The translations under genes and the position numbers were made by a program. From NCBI RefSeq assembly GCF_050908995.1, contig NC_135133.1, forward strand, positions 4,878,001 through 4,942,000: DNA of 64,000 nucleotides, read 5' to 3'. This document shows positions 1-10,881 of the stretch, in pieces; position 1 is the first letter of the stretch, and each line of letters opens with the position of its first letter. Below the pieces are notes generated by a model. That model was not told the origin of the DNA. It was given only the letters and a program-made list of their open reading frames with translations, and searched no databases. Source of the DNA: Andrena cerasifolii (Eukaryota > Arthropoda > Insecta > Hymenoptera > Andrenidae).

Positions 1-1692
1 GGATGTACGCGGTGTTGGGGCTTTGGGTCTTCGGGGAGATTCTGGCTGTATCGCTCGGGGTTAATTTCAGGTGAACTTTCGGGGAACCTCACCACGTATC
101 CGCGGAATGTTCTCGTTTTCCATTCTCCAATGCAACAGCACACGCATCTTGTTCCTTCCTCCGCGGTGCAGTCTTCCTCCAATGCCAGCTGTGTTGCCTG
201 CTTCCAGGGGACATAACTTCAAGCGAAACATTTCCTGACATCACCAATAGCTGCCAAGATATTCCTTGCGATCGATTTAGATGGGACGCCCGGTGTAACG
301 AGAGCCATCGAACCACGCTGAAAGCAAACCGAGTTATTACGAGCAAATACGCGATAGCTGGTTCGGGGGGCGCGATGCCACGCTGTAAATCAACCGAGCG
401 ACCCGCCTGCTCGCTCTCTCGTCTAATCGCGGCTTCTCCCTTCCCACTCGATTAATATTTACACTTACCCCCGACCCGTGTAGGCCAAGGTCCCGAGGTC
501 CGGGTACGCGGGCTGGAGGAATCCCTTCGAGGAATCGAACAGGGGGCCCGCCACCCTCGCGGAGGGTAACGGAGACGAAGATGGCGCCCCGGGCCGCGAG
601 TGTTATCCGTGGAAAAGTCGAATGGGGGATTCTGACGGATTATATTGACTCGTGAGCAGAGGATGAATAAGCAACCGTGTGCCGAAGTGTATCGGGGGGC
701 CCGAGATGACGATGCTTTACGATCGAAGATAACGCGGCGAAGACTATACGCCAATTTCAGGCCGCGTTCCCCCCGGAGGGATTAATCGGCCCTCGTTTAA
801 ACCTTCGCCGCTGCTCGTGCTTCTTCCATTTTTTAAATCCTCCCGGCATCATCCTGGGCCCGTCCGACGAGAGGTGGTTCCACGCACACAGGCCCCGACC
901 GGCCGGTGGGTCGCGCGCGCGCGGGCGCTCGCTCGCGTATAGGTAACTACTCTAATTATCGGGATCTCACGTAAAACGAGTATGTAAACATAAATCGACA
1001 ATCTTGTCGGGCTGAGCCACGGTGGATCGCTTAACTGCGGGCCCCGGCCAACGAATTTTTCTTCCGGTTGCGCGGCGTGTCCTTGACGTCTTATTACGCC
1101 GATTAAAAGCCACGGTCCAGACACCCCTCCAACCCCGGTCCGTCTCCTCCACCCTGCTTTTCGCTCTCCTTTCTGGCCTCCTTCCGAGATCATTCTTTCG
1201 CCCGCTTATCACGAGTTTTTTCACTTTGTAGCCTTTAGCCGAAGGCGGTAGGTAGCCGGGAGAGATACCCCACGCTCTCGGGATCCTCCGTAATATCTTA
1301 TTTCCCCCCTTTCTCTGTTATGGAAACGATCCGCTCGTTTCTTTTCCCCCCGCCGCGATTAACTGATTTTCTCGATCGAGGGAATACGAGGATATAGGTA
1401 CGCGAGGCTCGCGGTGATTTTAATCAACGAGCCACGCCGGGCAACGCTCGCGTGCGAGATCTACTTTGTCCTCGTCGAAGAAACCCCCGACGGCTCCCTG
1501 TATTCGATACATCCTGACGTCTCTTTTTTCACGTAGAACTTATTCAGAATCGGCGCTCCTGTTTCTCCGCCTGTGTACCTCATTTCAATCAATGTCCCAT
1601 AAAAACAGACGATGACTCCGAGACCCTCTAGTTGTCCCTAAAGGTGCGCCCGCGATCCGTAATCGTTTCACGGGAAAACAATCGTGTCGCCG
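1..1692. other. Non-coding, GC- and CpG-rich stretch
   Basis: No exon could be supported on either strand. Open frames of 60-115 codons overlap each other on both strands, lack family resemblance and look like chance products of stop-poor DNA. The stretch lies upstream of the visible LSD1 exons and may be intronic to that gene, because the exon that must precede the first visible LSD1 exon was not found in the window. Confidence 0.5.
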
Positions 1693-2147
1693 CACAGTGG
1701 AGAATTTTTGCGATTTTATAGCCAAAACCACAAAAATAAATTTTTGAATTCGACGAAATAAATGCAAATGTCAATTGAAGAACTAATATGAGTATCAAAT
1801 GCCACCAATTTTACTGTTAAATGTTTTAATACAAAGCTCGTATAGACTCGCAAATGTTTATGTTCATGTGAGGTTAGAGTGATCGCAAAGAATTAATCCA
1901 GATTTTCAAGTTGCTTCAAACATTTATATTGTGTTATCCAAAGATCTGAAAATAATTTCAAGGCATGGATTCAATTCCTGGTGGTGCGTAAGATATCTTT
2001 TTGTCCTAAAACGTAAAAGTGCCGAATTTTATATATTAAAAATAAGTTTTTTGAGGTTTTCACCACGAAAATGGATACAGTTCTTCAATTGACATTTGTA
2101 TTAAATTTGTAGTTTTGGCCATAAAATCGCAAAATTTCCCGACTGTG
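1693..2147. mobile_element. Transib-like non-autonomous DNA transposon (MITE), 455 bp
   Basis: An AT-rich island bounded by imperfect terminal inverted repeats of about 90 bp. The left end reads CACAGTGGAGAATTTTTGCG and the right end, read inward on the other strand, CACAGTCGGGAAATTTTGCG. The repeats continue through a shared GCCAAAAC block and a shared CAAATGTCAATTGAAGAACT, with an extra ~20 bp in the left arm. A perfect 5-bp duplication CGCCG flanks it at 1688-1692 and 2148-2152. CAC-starting termini with a 5-bp GC-rich target duplication of the form CGNCG are known for the Transib superfamily, the relatives of RAG1. There is no transposase frame inside, so it must depend on an enzyme supplied in trans. 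The superfamily call rests only on ends and target site. Confidence 0.75.
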
Positions 2148-2152
2148 CGCCG

Positions 2153-3736
2153 GGCCGAACCAGCCGCGTTTTCCCCTAGGCTCGAGCCGAGATAGGCTCT
2201 CGCGCACGCAACTCCGCTCGACGGCCGGGGAAACGATGAAAAATCCGTCCCCCGTCGAGCGAACGGGGAGTCCACCCAGTCGCGAGTCGTTCTAAAATTA
2301 TCTCCATTTGCAGCGTCGCGCCACGCTAACTACACCGTTCGCCTGGTAGCTCGGATGTTATTACGGGGCCGCGGAGTGGTTTTAATAAGGTGCTCGGAGA
2401 AAAATCGCGCGAAATGGTCCGGCGCGCTCTTGGCCGCGACGTCGGCGGCCTCTCTCCTCCCGATCTCGTGGCAAATTTCCATTCGTCCCTCCCTCGGAGG
2501 GCCGTGGAAGAACCCCCACGGTAGCCAGCGAGCTGTCGCTCCGGCCGATTCCCGCGTTTGTAATTACACCGATAATATTCAGCGCGTCGTTTTTCGAAGA
2601 ATCCCGCGAACGTGTATTTAGATATAATGCCAGGGAACGCCGTCTCGAATGCTGAAATCGTCTTTCAGGGGAATGTTGAGGGTGGAGGGGGGGAGGTGCC
2701 TGGTCGAGCAGAGAGGGGAGAAGTTGCACAAAGGCAGAAAAGATAGAATATAGCACGGGGTGGAGGACGAGAGGGCGGGTAGGATAGAGGAGGTGAAGCG
2801 GAGGAGGACCGAAGGGAAACGGAATGGAGCGCGCACGCGAAAAAGGGCCCCGCGTAAATTGAAAGGGGGCACGGCTGTCTTGTTGTGTTTAAAAAGGCAA
2901 TTTGCGGGCCTGAGATACGGCCTATATATTACGGCGCAACTGGTACGGGTGGTGGGAGATAGCTCGCTCGATAGCGCCCCTTTGCTCTCCTCGCCTGGAC
3001 CAGACGGCCAACGAAAGGGGACTTTCCGTGGGGCCTTACCGTGCCCCTTGCCAAGGCTACACGCTCCGACTGCCTAGCGATGGACTCAACATCCCTCCTG
3101 TCCCTTCCATAGTTTGACGAAACTTTCGGGACGCTGCGAACGTTGCGGACCTGGCTGTTCGGCGTCCCGGAATAGTTGAGCGCGCGTGGAACGCTGGGGC
3201 TGTCTCCGGAGGGTGGTTAAATGTCGAGTGTCGTTAATGGAGAGATAAGGTATGCTCGGTACTTTGCATCACCATTTGTCGAAGTCGCCAAGAAGCTTCG
3301 ATGCGCCGAGACACTCGAGACACTGTCAACTCCCCCCAATTGCGGCTCATCGATCACCCAACGAAGTGTCTCCAAATTAGGGCAGCATACGCTGGAAATT
3401 ACTCGGATATTCGCGGGAGAGATGTTGAAATGCCCATCACTACCCGTACCCCTTTCGGCGTGCGCCCTCCTCCCCTGAGGCCGCGGGGAGGGGCCCGTCA
3501 TCCCCTCCACCGACATCCGGCAAATGCATTTCTTGTGTAGCGCGCTGCTCGTTTGCGGACGATACGATTTACTCGCCGGTATACAGTCGTATTCAAATAT
3601 CTTCTTGCCGCGAGCCGACCCTTTGCGAGTACTCCTTTCCTTCCTCTTTCTCTCGGTTTTCTCTCCCCCACTCCGAGGGGCCCGACCCTTCGCCCTTTCC
3701 CCCCCCGCGTCCACCTTCCTTCCTTCCGCCGCTGCT
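2153..3736. other. Non-coding, GC-rich stretch between two MITEs
   Basis: Contains purine-rich DNA at about 2670-2850 and pyrimidine-rich DNA at about 3620-3730. Open frames up to 176 codons occur on both strands over the same bases and show no recognisable domain. Nothing here could be supported as a gene. Confidence 0.45.
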
Positions 3737-3740
3737 CTTT

Positions 3741-4408
3741 GGGACATTCCATGCGAACTCGGACAGATTTCGAAGTAAGTTTTCGTAGATTGCTGAGATT
3801 TGAATATGTTGTAGACTTTAGTGATATTTCAACGTGCCTCAAAGGATTTTTCGAAATTTTGAAAAATGTCGATTTTACAGCTACTTGAAGTTAAGTGCTA
3901 ACTTTTTTTTCAATACATTATAGTTATGGAAGTAATAAACGGATGGAGATGAGCTTTACGGTGCTTATAGAGAAGACATTGAAGTTTTAAGAAAAAATTA
4001 TTTCAGTTTAAAAAAAAAATTTCAATAAAGGGGAAGGATAGAACTATACTCTCCTTTTTCAGATTTTTAAAATCGCGCCCGATGTTAAAAACCTGCATTT
4101 GTTTAAAATAATTGCACAAAAATGGATCAATTTTTTTTTTAAACTGAAATAATTTTTTCTTAAAACTATAATGTCTTCTCTATAAGCACACTAAAGTTCA
4201 TCTCCATCCGTTTAATACTTCCATAACTATAATGTATTGAATAAAAGTTAGCACTTAACTTCAAACAGCTGTAAAATCGACATTTTTCAAAATTTCGAAA
4301 ATTCCTTTGAGGTGCGTTTAAATATCACTGAAGACCACAACATATTGAAATTTCAGCAATCTGCGAAAACTTACTCCGAAATCTGTCCGAGTGCGCTTGG
4401 AATGTCCC
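3741..4408. mobile_element. Long-inverted-repeat MITE, copy 1 (668 bp, 4-bp target duplication)
   Basis: Two arms of about 280 bp (3741-4020 and about 4130-4408) are near-perfect inverted complements around a loop of about 110 bp. Ends read GGGACATTCC inward from both sides. The 4-bp duplication CTTT is present at 3737-3740 and 4409-4412. The element is AT-rich in a GC-rich context and has no coding frame. A 4-bp duplication with long inverted arms fits several cut-and-paste superfamilies (Sola- or Chapaev-like, for example), and the ends alone do not decide between them. A second family member lies at 11685-12117. Confidence 0.85.
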
Positions 4409-7400
4409 CTTTCGCTTTTACGCGCCCGCGCTGCACGCTCGCTCGTAATCCACTTACCAAGATCGCAGTCCACCAGAACGACCACCTAATTCTCCGCCAG
4501 TTCCGAGTAATTGAAAGACTCGGAGCTCCACGGGCACACTAGTTCGGTGGTTTAATTATTGGCGGGCTCTAACGTGCTGGGGCAAAGTTGCCGCCCGCGT
4601 CGAGTGGCCCCGCAACGATGCAGCAACGCTTCCCTCGTTTGCGGCCAACTTTGCTCCCCGAGCATCGATCCTGTTGCCCGTTATGGTCGCTACTTGCGGA
4701 GATTTTGGCACGGAGCAAGTATGCCCGGAACGAGAGGCACGGATTCGTTGGTATCGGGGTACCCTCGATGGGCTTGAATATTCGGTGTCGATGCCCTGGC
4801 GCGATGCCTGCACCAGACACCGATACTTCCACGTAGCAAGGACCGTGATTAATTAATCTCAAGGATGCACAGAATTCGCTGGCCACATCCCTGCTCCGTC
4901 GGCGGCAACCCGCGTCACTAGGATCCATCGATCCTCCCTGTTTTACCGACCAGGAGAGCAACGGTTTCCACGGTCTCCTGTGGATGGCGCTCCTTGACCG
5001 TGGCCGACGACGCGCTAACGATGCACCGATGTTTGCGTTTATTAACGCTAATGACCACCCGAACTGCACGATTCGCCGACTCCGCCCGCTCGCCCCCTCA
5101 ATTTCTCCGCGTTCAAGCGCGGCGAGGTTCGCTCCGCGGAAATTAGAACGACTCTCCCGATGACGCCTCTGTCTCAGAGCCCGAGAGAAGAATCTCTTTG
5201 GAACACGACTGGCTCGCCCGGCGGAGAGAGCATCCGTACACGCTCATTTGCACAGAATGTGTGACAATTGTAATAAATCGCCGGTCGATATCGATCTCCC
5301 CTGTGCGTTACTTACTAGCGCGATCTAGGAATCCCGGCATTCCGCCGGCCGCTTGCCCGGGCCCGGCATCATAAATTCCGCGCAGGGCCCCAATTAACTT
5401 TATCGCAATCTGAACAAATTATACAGACCGCTGCCGATGCTAAATTCACCGATGGCGAGCGGGACACGCGGCCAGATAACAGCTGCGGACGGGGGAGGAG
5501 AAAACGAGAACGGCGAAATGACAACAGATAACGCGTATTTTTCGCGGGACCCTGCCTGCCGAGCGTCCTTGCAATTCATTTCCAACGCGGCCCCCGAACG
5601 CTTCCCCCTTTGTCTTCGCGCAATTTCCAGCCTCCACCTTCGGCGGACGGTTCCTTTTCTCCTGGCCTCCCTCACCGAGACGTTCCATTTACCACGAACG
5701 CTGTAAAACCGCTCTCCCTGTTTACTGCGTGGGTGTATTAAAAACCAAGCACTTGGCGCGGGTAAAACAGAATTCCGGGGAGTCTGTATCGATTCGGTGG
5801 AGTTTCGTCTCACATCGCCGAGATCCACGCGGCAGGATTAAAATTGCTGAAGCTCCTAGTATCGTTTCATTGATCTCAGGATCAAAAGTTCCAAGTCCCC
5901 GGCAACGTTACTCTCTCTTCACGCATTATAAACCCTTCTAAACCACTGCGCTCTCAACGACCATCCCCGCAACCCCACCGCTTCTTTAAACGCCACCCCA
6001 GCTGTCCATTTGCGCGCGTTTAACGTCCGTTCGTCCGAGACTGTTGCCACCAGCGCGCAGGAGAGGCTCGCGGATTCGGGACGTTAATGTAATGGCCCGG
6101 GGACCAAGTCGCCGGCGGACAGCTATGATTAATACCGACAAACAGCCCAGGCATTCGTTCAAACTTTCCACCTATTAATCTTATTATGTCGCGCGCGTGC
6201 TAGCGTCCCGGAAGTTTGCTCGACGTTTCGACCGCGAGACTACGGCCCGGTTAATCGCTAATTTATGTGTATCGCGTCTGTTTGCGCGTCAACAGCCAGC
6301 CGTGTGCGCGTCACGCCGCTTAATCTCACCTGCGGAGCAGGTGAAATAAGACGGCTGGGGGTGTGCTGCGCTTGTTCCCAGCGTGCTAAGCGAATCCTAG
6401 CCCATTTTCGATTGCGAGCAGTTTGCGCGCGTTCATTGTCAACCACGACACGGCGGCGTAATGAGGAGTGCAGCTCTCTCTCTGGTCGGGGGGGTGGCGC
6501 GGAGACAAGCCTCCACCCCCGTGTATACTAATTTCCACGGTATTCCCGAACCAGCCTCGCGTCGCCTGACAAATTGAAACGCCGGGGATATTTACCATTC
6601 GAGGGCGAAACTGCCTCGTTTCGTGCCTTTCCCGCAAATATTGTTCTTTCGCCTCTCGCCGCGTCTCGACGGGCACGTTTTCGAACGCGACTTTAAAGGG
6701 ACTGCAGCCTGCGATACGAGCAGAGGTGATTCCTGCGTTTCTGATACGTTATTCGTCCTTGGAGAAGCAGCCTCGAAAAGATTACTAATGCGCTTGAAAT
6801 TGTCTGAAGTCCCCTCTAGAATTTCGTTTATAAGGGGCTCGGTAAGTGAGAAAGCATCTTCAATGGTATATCTCGCAGACCACGCGTGGCTGCAAGCCCG
6901 ACGTCGCGCGCCTGTTTATTTATTAAATATTTACCCACGCTAAGCAGGAGTTCGCTCTCCGACCGAAGACCAGGCCGCAAAGGTGGAAGTTCACCTGCGA
7001 GACTCGCGCGAGCGGTCCTCCCGATTTCCGAAAATCAATGTTTACCCGGCGAGGCAAATGAGACATGTTCTCCCCAGCGTATGCTTTCCAGAGTCGAAAC
7101 GCGGGATGTTGATATAACGGATGGCTGAACAAGAAAAGCATCCCTCTGCTCTGCTCTTACGTATCCCTGCAACCATGGCTCGGGAGTTTCGGTACACATG
7201 TGAACCAGAAGGGAATTCTCAAACGTCGACTTCACTTCTTGACGGATGATTAGACCAATTTCTGCGGTATGGACACAGGGAACTCTGTACAACTCTCTCA
7301 TCCACTGTACGATAACAGACAACCCAAGAATACTACCCTGTCTCCAATCAATGTTCCCTTTCAGCCGGGATTCTCGGTGACAACAGAATAAAAGCCACGA

Positions 7401-7728
7401 ATGGTTGATCTTCGCGATTCATTCTCCCCTAGCACCCCCTAAAATCGAAGAACTGTTCGATGGCACCACGCTCCATTTCGCGACACTTGGGGAAATGCAA
7501 ATTCCCTATACTCGTAGCCGATCGAGCTCGGCACGGCGCGGCGTTCGATCAGCGACGCATGTCGAATGTCGAGACACGTTGCTTGCAGAGAGCCGCGCCA
7601 CCCTGGGCCCTCCGCTCTCCCCGAATTCGTCTGTGCCGTGTTCCTGGTCGCGTTTACGTAGCGCGCAAAAACGCGGCGCAAACCGTGGGCTCGGTGCGTT
7701 GAACTCGGCAGCGGAGTTGCTGGCAGTT

Positions 7729-7747
7729 CTCTCTCTCTCTCTCTCTC
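7729..7747. repeat. (CT)n microsatellite
   Basis: A perfect dinucleotide run of about 19 bp in otherwise non-repetitive GC-rich DNA. Confidence 0.95.
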
Positions 7748-9003
7748 GGGGCCGTTTCAGTATTTGACTGTTGGAGCGGGAGTCCGCGGTGCTCCCTCGT
7801 TCGTCGTCTCCGCCGCCATATCGGCCCGTATCTCTGTTCGCCCCTCGTATCCCCGTATCGCGGCCTCCTTCTCCGCGCGGTCGCCTCTCGGCGTTGCGCT
7901 CCCGGCTGCACTTCGACTCCTGTCGAGACGACAGAACGCCATAAGCAACCAATTTAAATGTAAATTGAAAACCACCGCGGCATACAAATTGTTCGACTCG
8001 CCGTCAAAAAATACTGCGAGCAAAGATCAAACGGAAGACAAGACGCGAGAGGGTAGCGCGCTCGCTCGCTTCCTCTTGCGCCGGGGCCCCCCCGATGTAG
8101 CCGAGATAGAACGAGAAAAGCGGCCCCGGAGAAACCGCCCCCGTCGTCCCTCCGGATCGTTCTCCGGAGCACGCCACTCTCTCCTTCTCTCCTCCTTCGC
8201 TGATAAATTCTTCTTTAAATATTTGCTTTCGCGCGCGTGCACGAAGATCCTCGTAGAGGGGTGTTCCGGTTAACGCGTGGCCCGCGCCTCTTCCGCAACG
8301 CGACCTCGTTTACCCCGACGGGGTAGGTACTTTTCCACGTTGCAAATGGAATCCCTGCTCCTCGGAAGGTCTACGCGACCCTTGCTGTCGGCAAGAATTT
8401 CTACTTGTTTCTCAGGAGTTTCATAGGCAGTGGTGATCGTGACGCTGCATGCATATTCGTGGAGCAACAATTAGTTTGGCAGATATAGGTCACAAGTAGG
8501 TCTTAGGAAGACTGTTGCCAGAAGAAGCAAGCTTCGCAGTCTTCCTTGAGCTGCCGTTTATTGCGAATGAAGCGCGTAAGGAACGCGCTGCGGAGAAATG
8601 CGTGCGACGAATTCTTGATTAGGCACGGATGCGCGGTGCGTTGAAAAATTGAGATTGGAGATTTCAGAGACGATTTCTGTAGGTGGCGCGTTGAATAAAA
8701 CACTGTTCGCTGAAGTTGCCATACGATGGGTGGGCGATTGAGCATAGATCTGAATGAACGAAAGGGGCAGCAATTCGAAAAATGACAGAATTTTTTTAAT
8801 ACAGGATAAAAGTACAGGATCGAGGGGTCCTGTCAGGCAGGCTTCCAAGGGACATCGGAGAGAATGGTCGCGGGTGGAAACGAAACCGGATCGGTTGATT
8901 CGTCGACGGACAATTTCCATGGACTCGGGTCCAGCCGCCTCATTGCGAGGAATTAATTTCCCATTCGAAGCGCGGACGAAGACAGGGGAGAGGGTCGACT
9001 TAC

Positions 9004-9256
9004 CATAATTTTGGTAGCAGCGGATCGTTCCCTTGACTGGCTGTTGAATATTCCCTCGCTTATTAGAAAGGGTTTCTGTAATCGACGCCAGACACGAGCG
9101 AGAGCCCGGCTGCGCGCCGCTGTAGCCGCCAGTCAAATGGATTCCAATTAAAGTAATAACGAATCCGGCGTACAGTTTCGTCGCAAATAATCGTGCGTGG
9201 ATCGAGAGCCGCGTCGTGCGACGTGTCCCTCCATCGCGCGGTCCTTCCCTCCCCAC
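9004..9256 (-). other. Exon-like segment of unknown identity (minus strand)
   Basis: On the minus strand a long pyrimidine tract (about 9285-9330) leads to the first downstream AG at 9258-9257. An open frame of 84 codons follows and ends in phase 1 at a consensus GTAAGT donor (9003-8998). The peptide carries a hydrophobic stretch LYAGFVITLIGIHL followed by two cysteines. A possible partner exon starts at 8749 after a TTTCGTTCATTCAG acceptor. Joined in phase it adds 27 codons with two more cysteines and a stop at 8666-8664. There is no ATG in the first segment, so an upstream exon would be needed. No family was recognised. Chance is the main alternative. Confidence 0.18.
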
Positions 9257-10051
9257 CTGCCCCCGTATCGCCGCGACAGCAGAACGACGAGAGGGAGAGG
9301 GGTTGAAAAAAAAGAGAAAAAGCGGCCCCGAACGGTGGACGTCGAATTTAAATCGGTCGAATTAACGAAACGACGAAGCCGGGCTCTCGTTCGCGACGCG
9401 ACGATAAATTTCTAGGAGAAGAACAGGTCGAACCGCTCTGGTAAACGAGGTGTCCCGCGTGAACCTTCCCGCCAAACTTTTCCATCGCGGTTCCCCGCCC
9501 CCGTTTCCTCCCCCCCCCCCCGCATTTACCTTCGGGGATACTCGTCGCAACGATTTTCGATAGCTGGCGCGTATTCGCGGGGGCCGCGCAATAATTCGAA
9601 TTACGAGGGGCGCCCGCGAGAGCAGGGCGTAAATTTAAATCTGCGAAACGGCACGTTCGCCCCCGATAGGAGAGTGCTTGTTAGCAGAACGGCGGCCATC
9701 AACATAATTAACCCCCCACCGCTAAGTGGAGACGCCAGTGTATCATTATTAGTACATGCGCGGCCGATGTTATGGGCTTCGAATGTGCTTACGAGAATTT
9801 AGGGCCGCGTCAGGTGTCCTGATTTAGTCGGCGCTAATGCGAAATATCCAATTAAACGGTAATGGAGCCTTTATCGCAGCTCGGGTGACATTGCCACGCG
9901 GAATTCCGCCTCGTCGCGGGAGGTCCATCGCTTGGCCCTTTTCACGCGCCACGCTTTTGTCGAGGGACATCACTTAAAATCGCTTAACATGGGACACCCT
10001 GTGGGCGTACGTGTGTACACACAACGCATGACCGCGGGAGAACGGTGCCAC

Positions 10052-10664
10052 GGCTCCATATTAAAACTACACAGTACAATAATACACATGCAATGTAGGA
10101 CAGATCAGAATAGTGCACAGCAGGTAGTGCACGTACAATTTAGAACACATGCGATTTACAGCGCACATACAATTTAGGACAAATGCGATTTAGGATACAT
10201 TCAATTTAGGACACATGCGATTTAGAACACTATTCGCAAGATATTCGCAAAAAAACATATCTTAACATTAGAATTACCGAGTTTAACGCATACGGTTCGC
10301 TGCCATGCTTTACGCACCCTCCACCCTAATCTAGCCCCAACCAATACTAATACCGTCGGCTGTGAAATAGTCGACGGCGACGAGAAGATGGTTCTCCGTG
10401 AAATCTTGCTGTGCGCTATCCTGATGTGCACTAAAAAAATGTGCGTTAAACTGCATGTGCTCTACATCGCATGTGTCCAAAATTGAATGTGTTCTAAATT
10501 GTATGTGCACTAAAAATCACATGTGTTCTAAATTGTATGTGCACTATTTTCTGTGTACTATCTTGTGTGTAAAATCTTGCTGTGCACTATCCTGATGTGT
10601 CCTAAATTGTATGTGTCCTATATTGCATGTGTATTATTGTACTGTGTCGTTTTGATATGGAGCC
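10052..10664. mobile_element. Fold-back type non-autonomous transposon with subterminal repeats (613 bp)
   Basis: Ends read GGCTCCATATTAAAAC and, inward from the right, GGCTCCATATCAAAAC. An exact 8-bp duplication GGTGCCAC lies at 10044-10051 and 10665-10672. Both arms (about 180-220 bp) consist of degenerate short repeats built from units such as ACACATGCGATTTAG, ACAATTTAGGAC and TAGTGCACA, in inverted orientation on the two sides. The middle (about 10240-10400) is unique sequence with no credible frame. An 8-bp target duplication is shared by hAT, P, Merlin and other groups, so the superfamily is left open. It lies 217 bp upstream of the first visible LSD1 exon. Confidence 0.8.
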
Positions 10665-10881
10665 GGTGCCACTACTAAAACCCCCGTGAAATCGCAAGCG
10701 CCTCGAGGTGCGAGCCCTGAACAACGCCTTGCATCCCATCCGCAGGTTTCTCGCGCGAAACGGGGCCACCGTTGAAACACCCCTCAGTAAGGGAAGAGAA
10801 GCACTCTGCACCCTCGGGGTTATCGCTAGGCGAATAAATTGCAGCCACTGACCGTCGCCTTTTTATGCATTTACCTTGCAG

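Larger units (their letters stand above)
4413..10043. other. Non-coding, CpG-rich stretch of 5.6 kb
   Basis: No confident gene. Simple-sequence features are a (CT)n run at 7729-7747 and a run of 12 C at 9510-9521. One exon-like segment on the minus strand (9256-9004) is listed separately. Long open frames at 4569-5069, 7506-7952 and 7764-8273 overlap frames on the other strand and have arginine/serine-rich composition typical of translated CpG-rich non-coding DNA. Confidence 0.45.
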
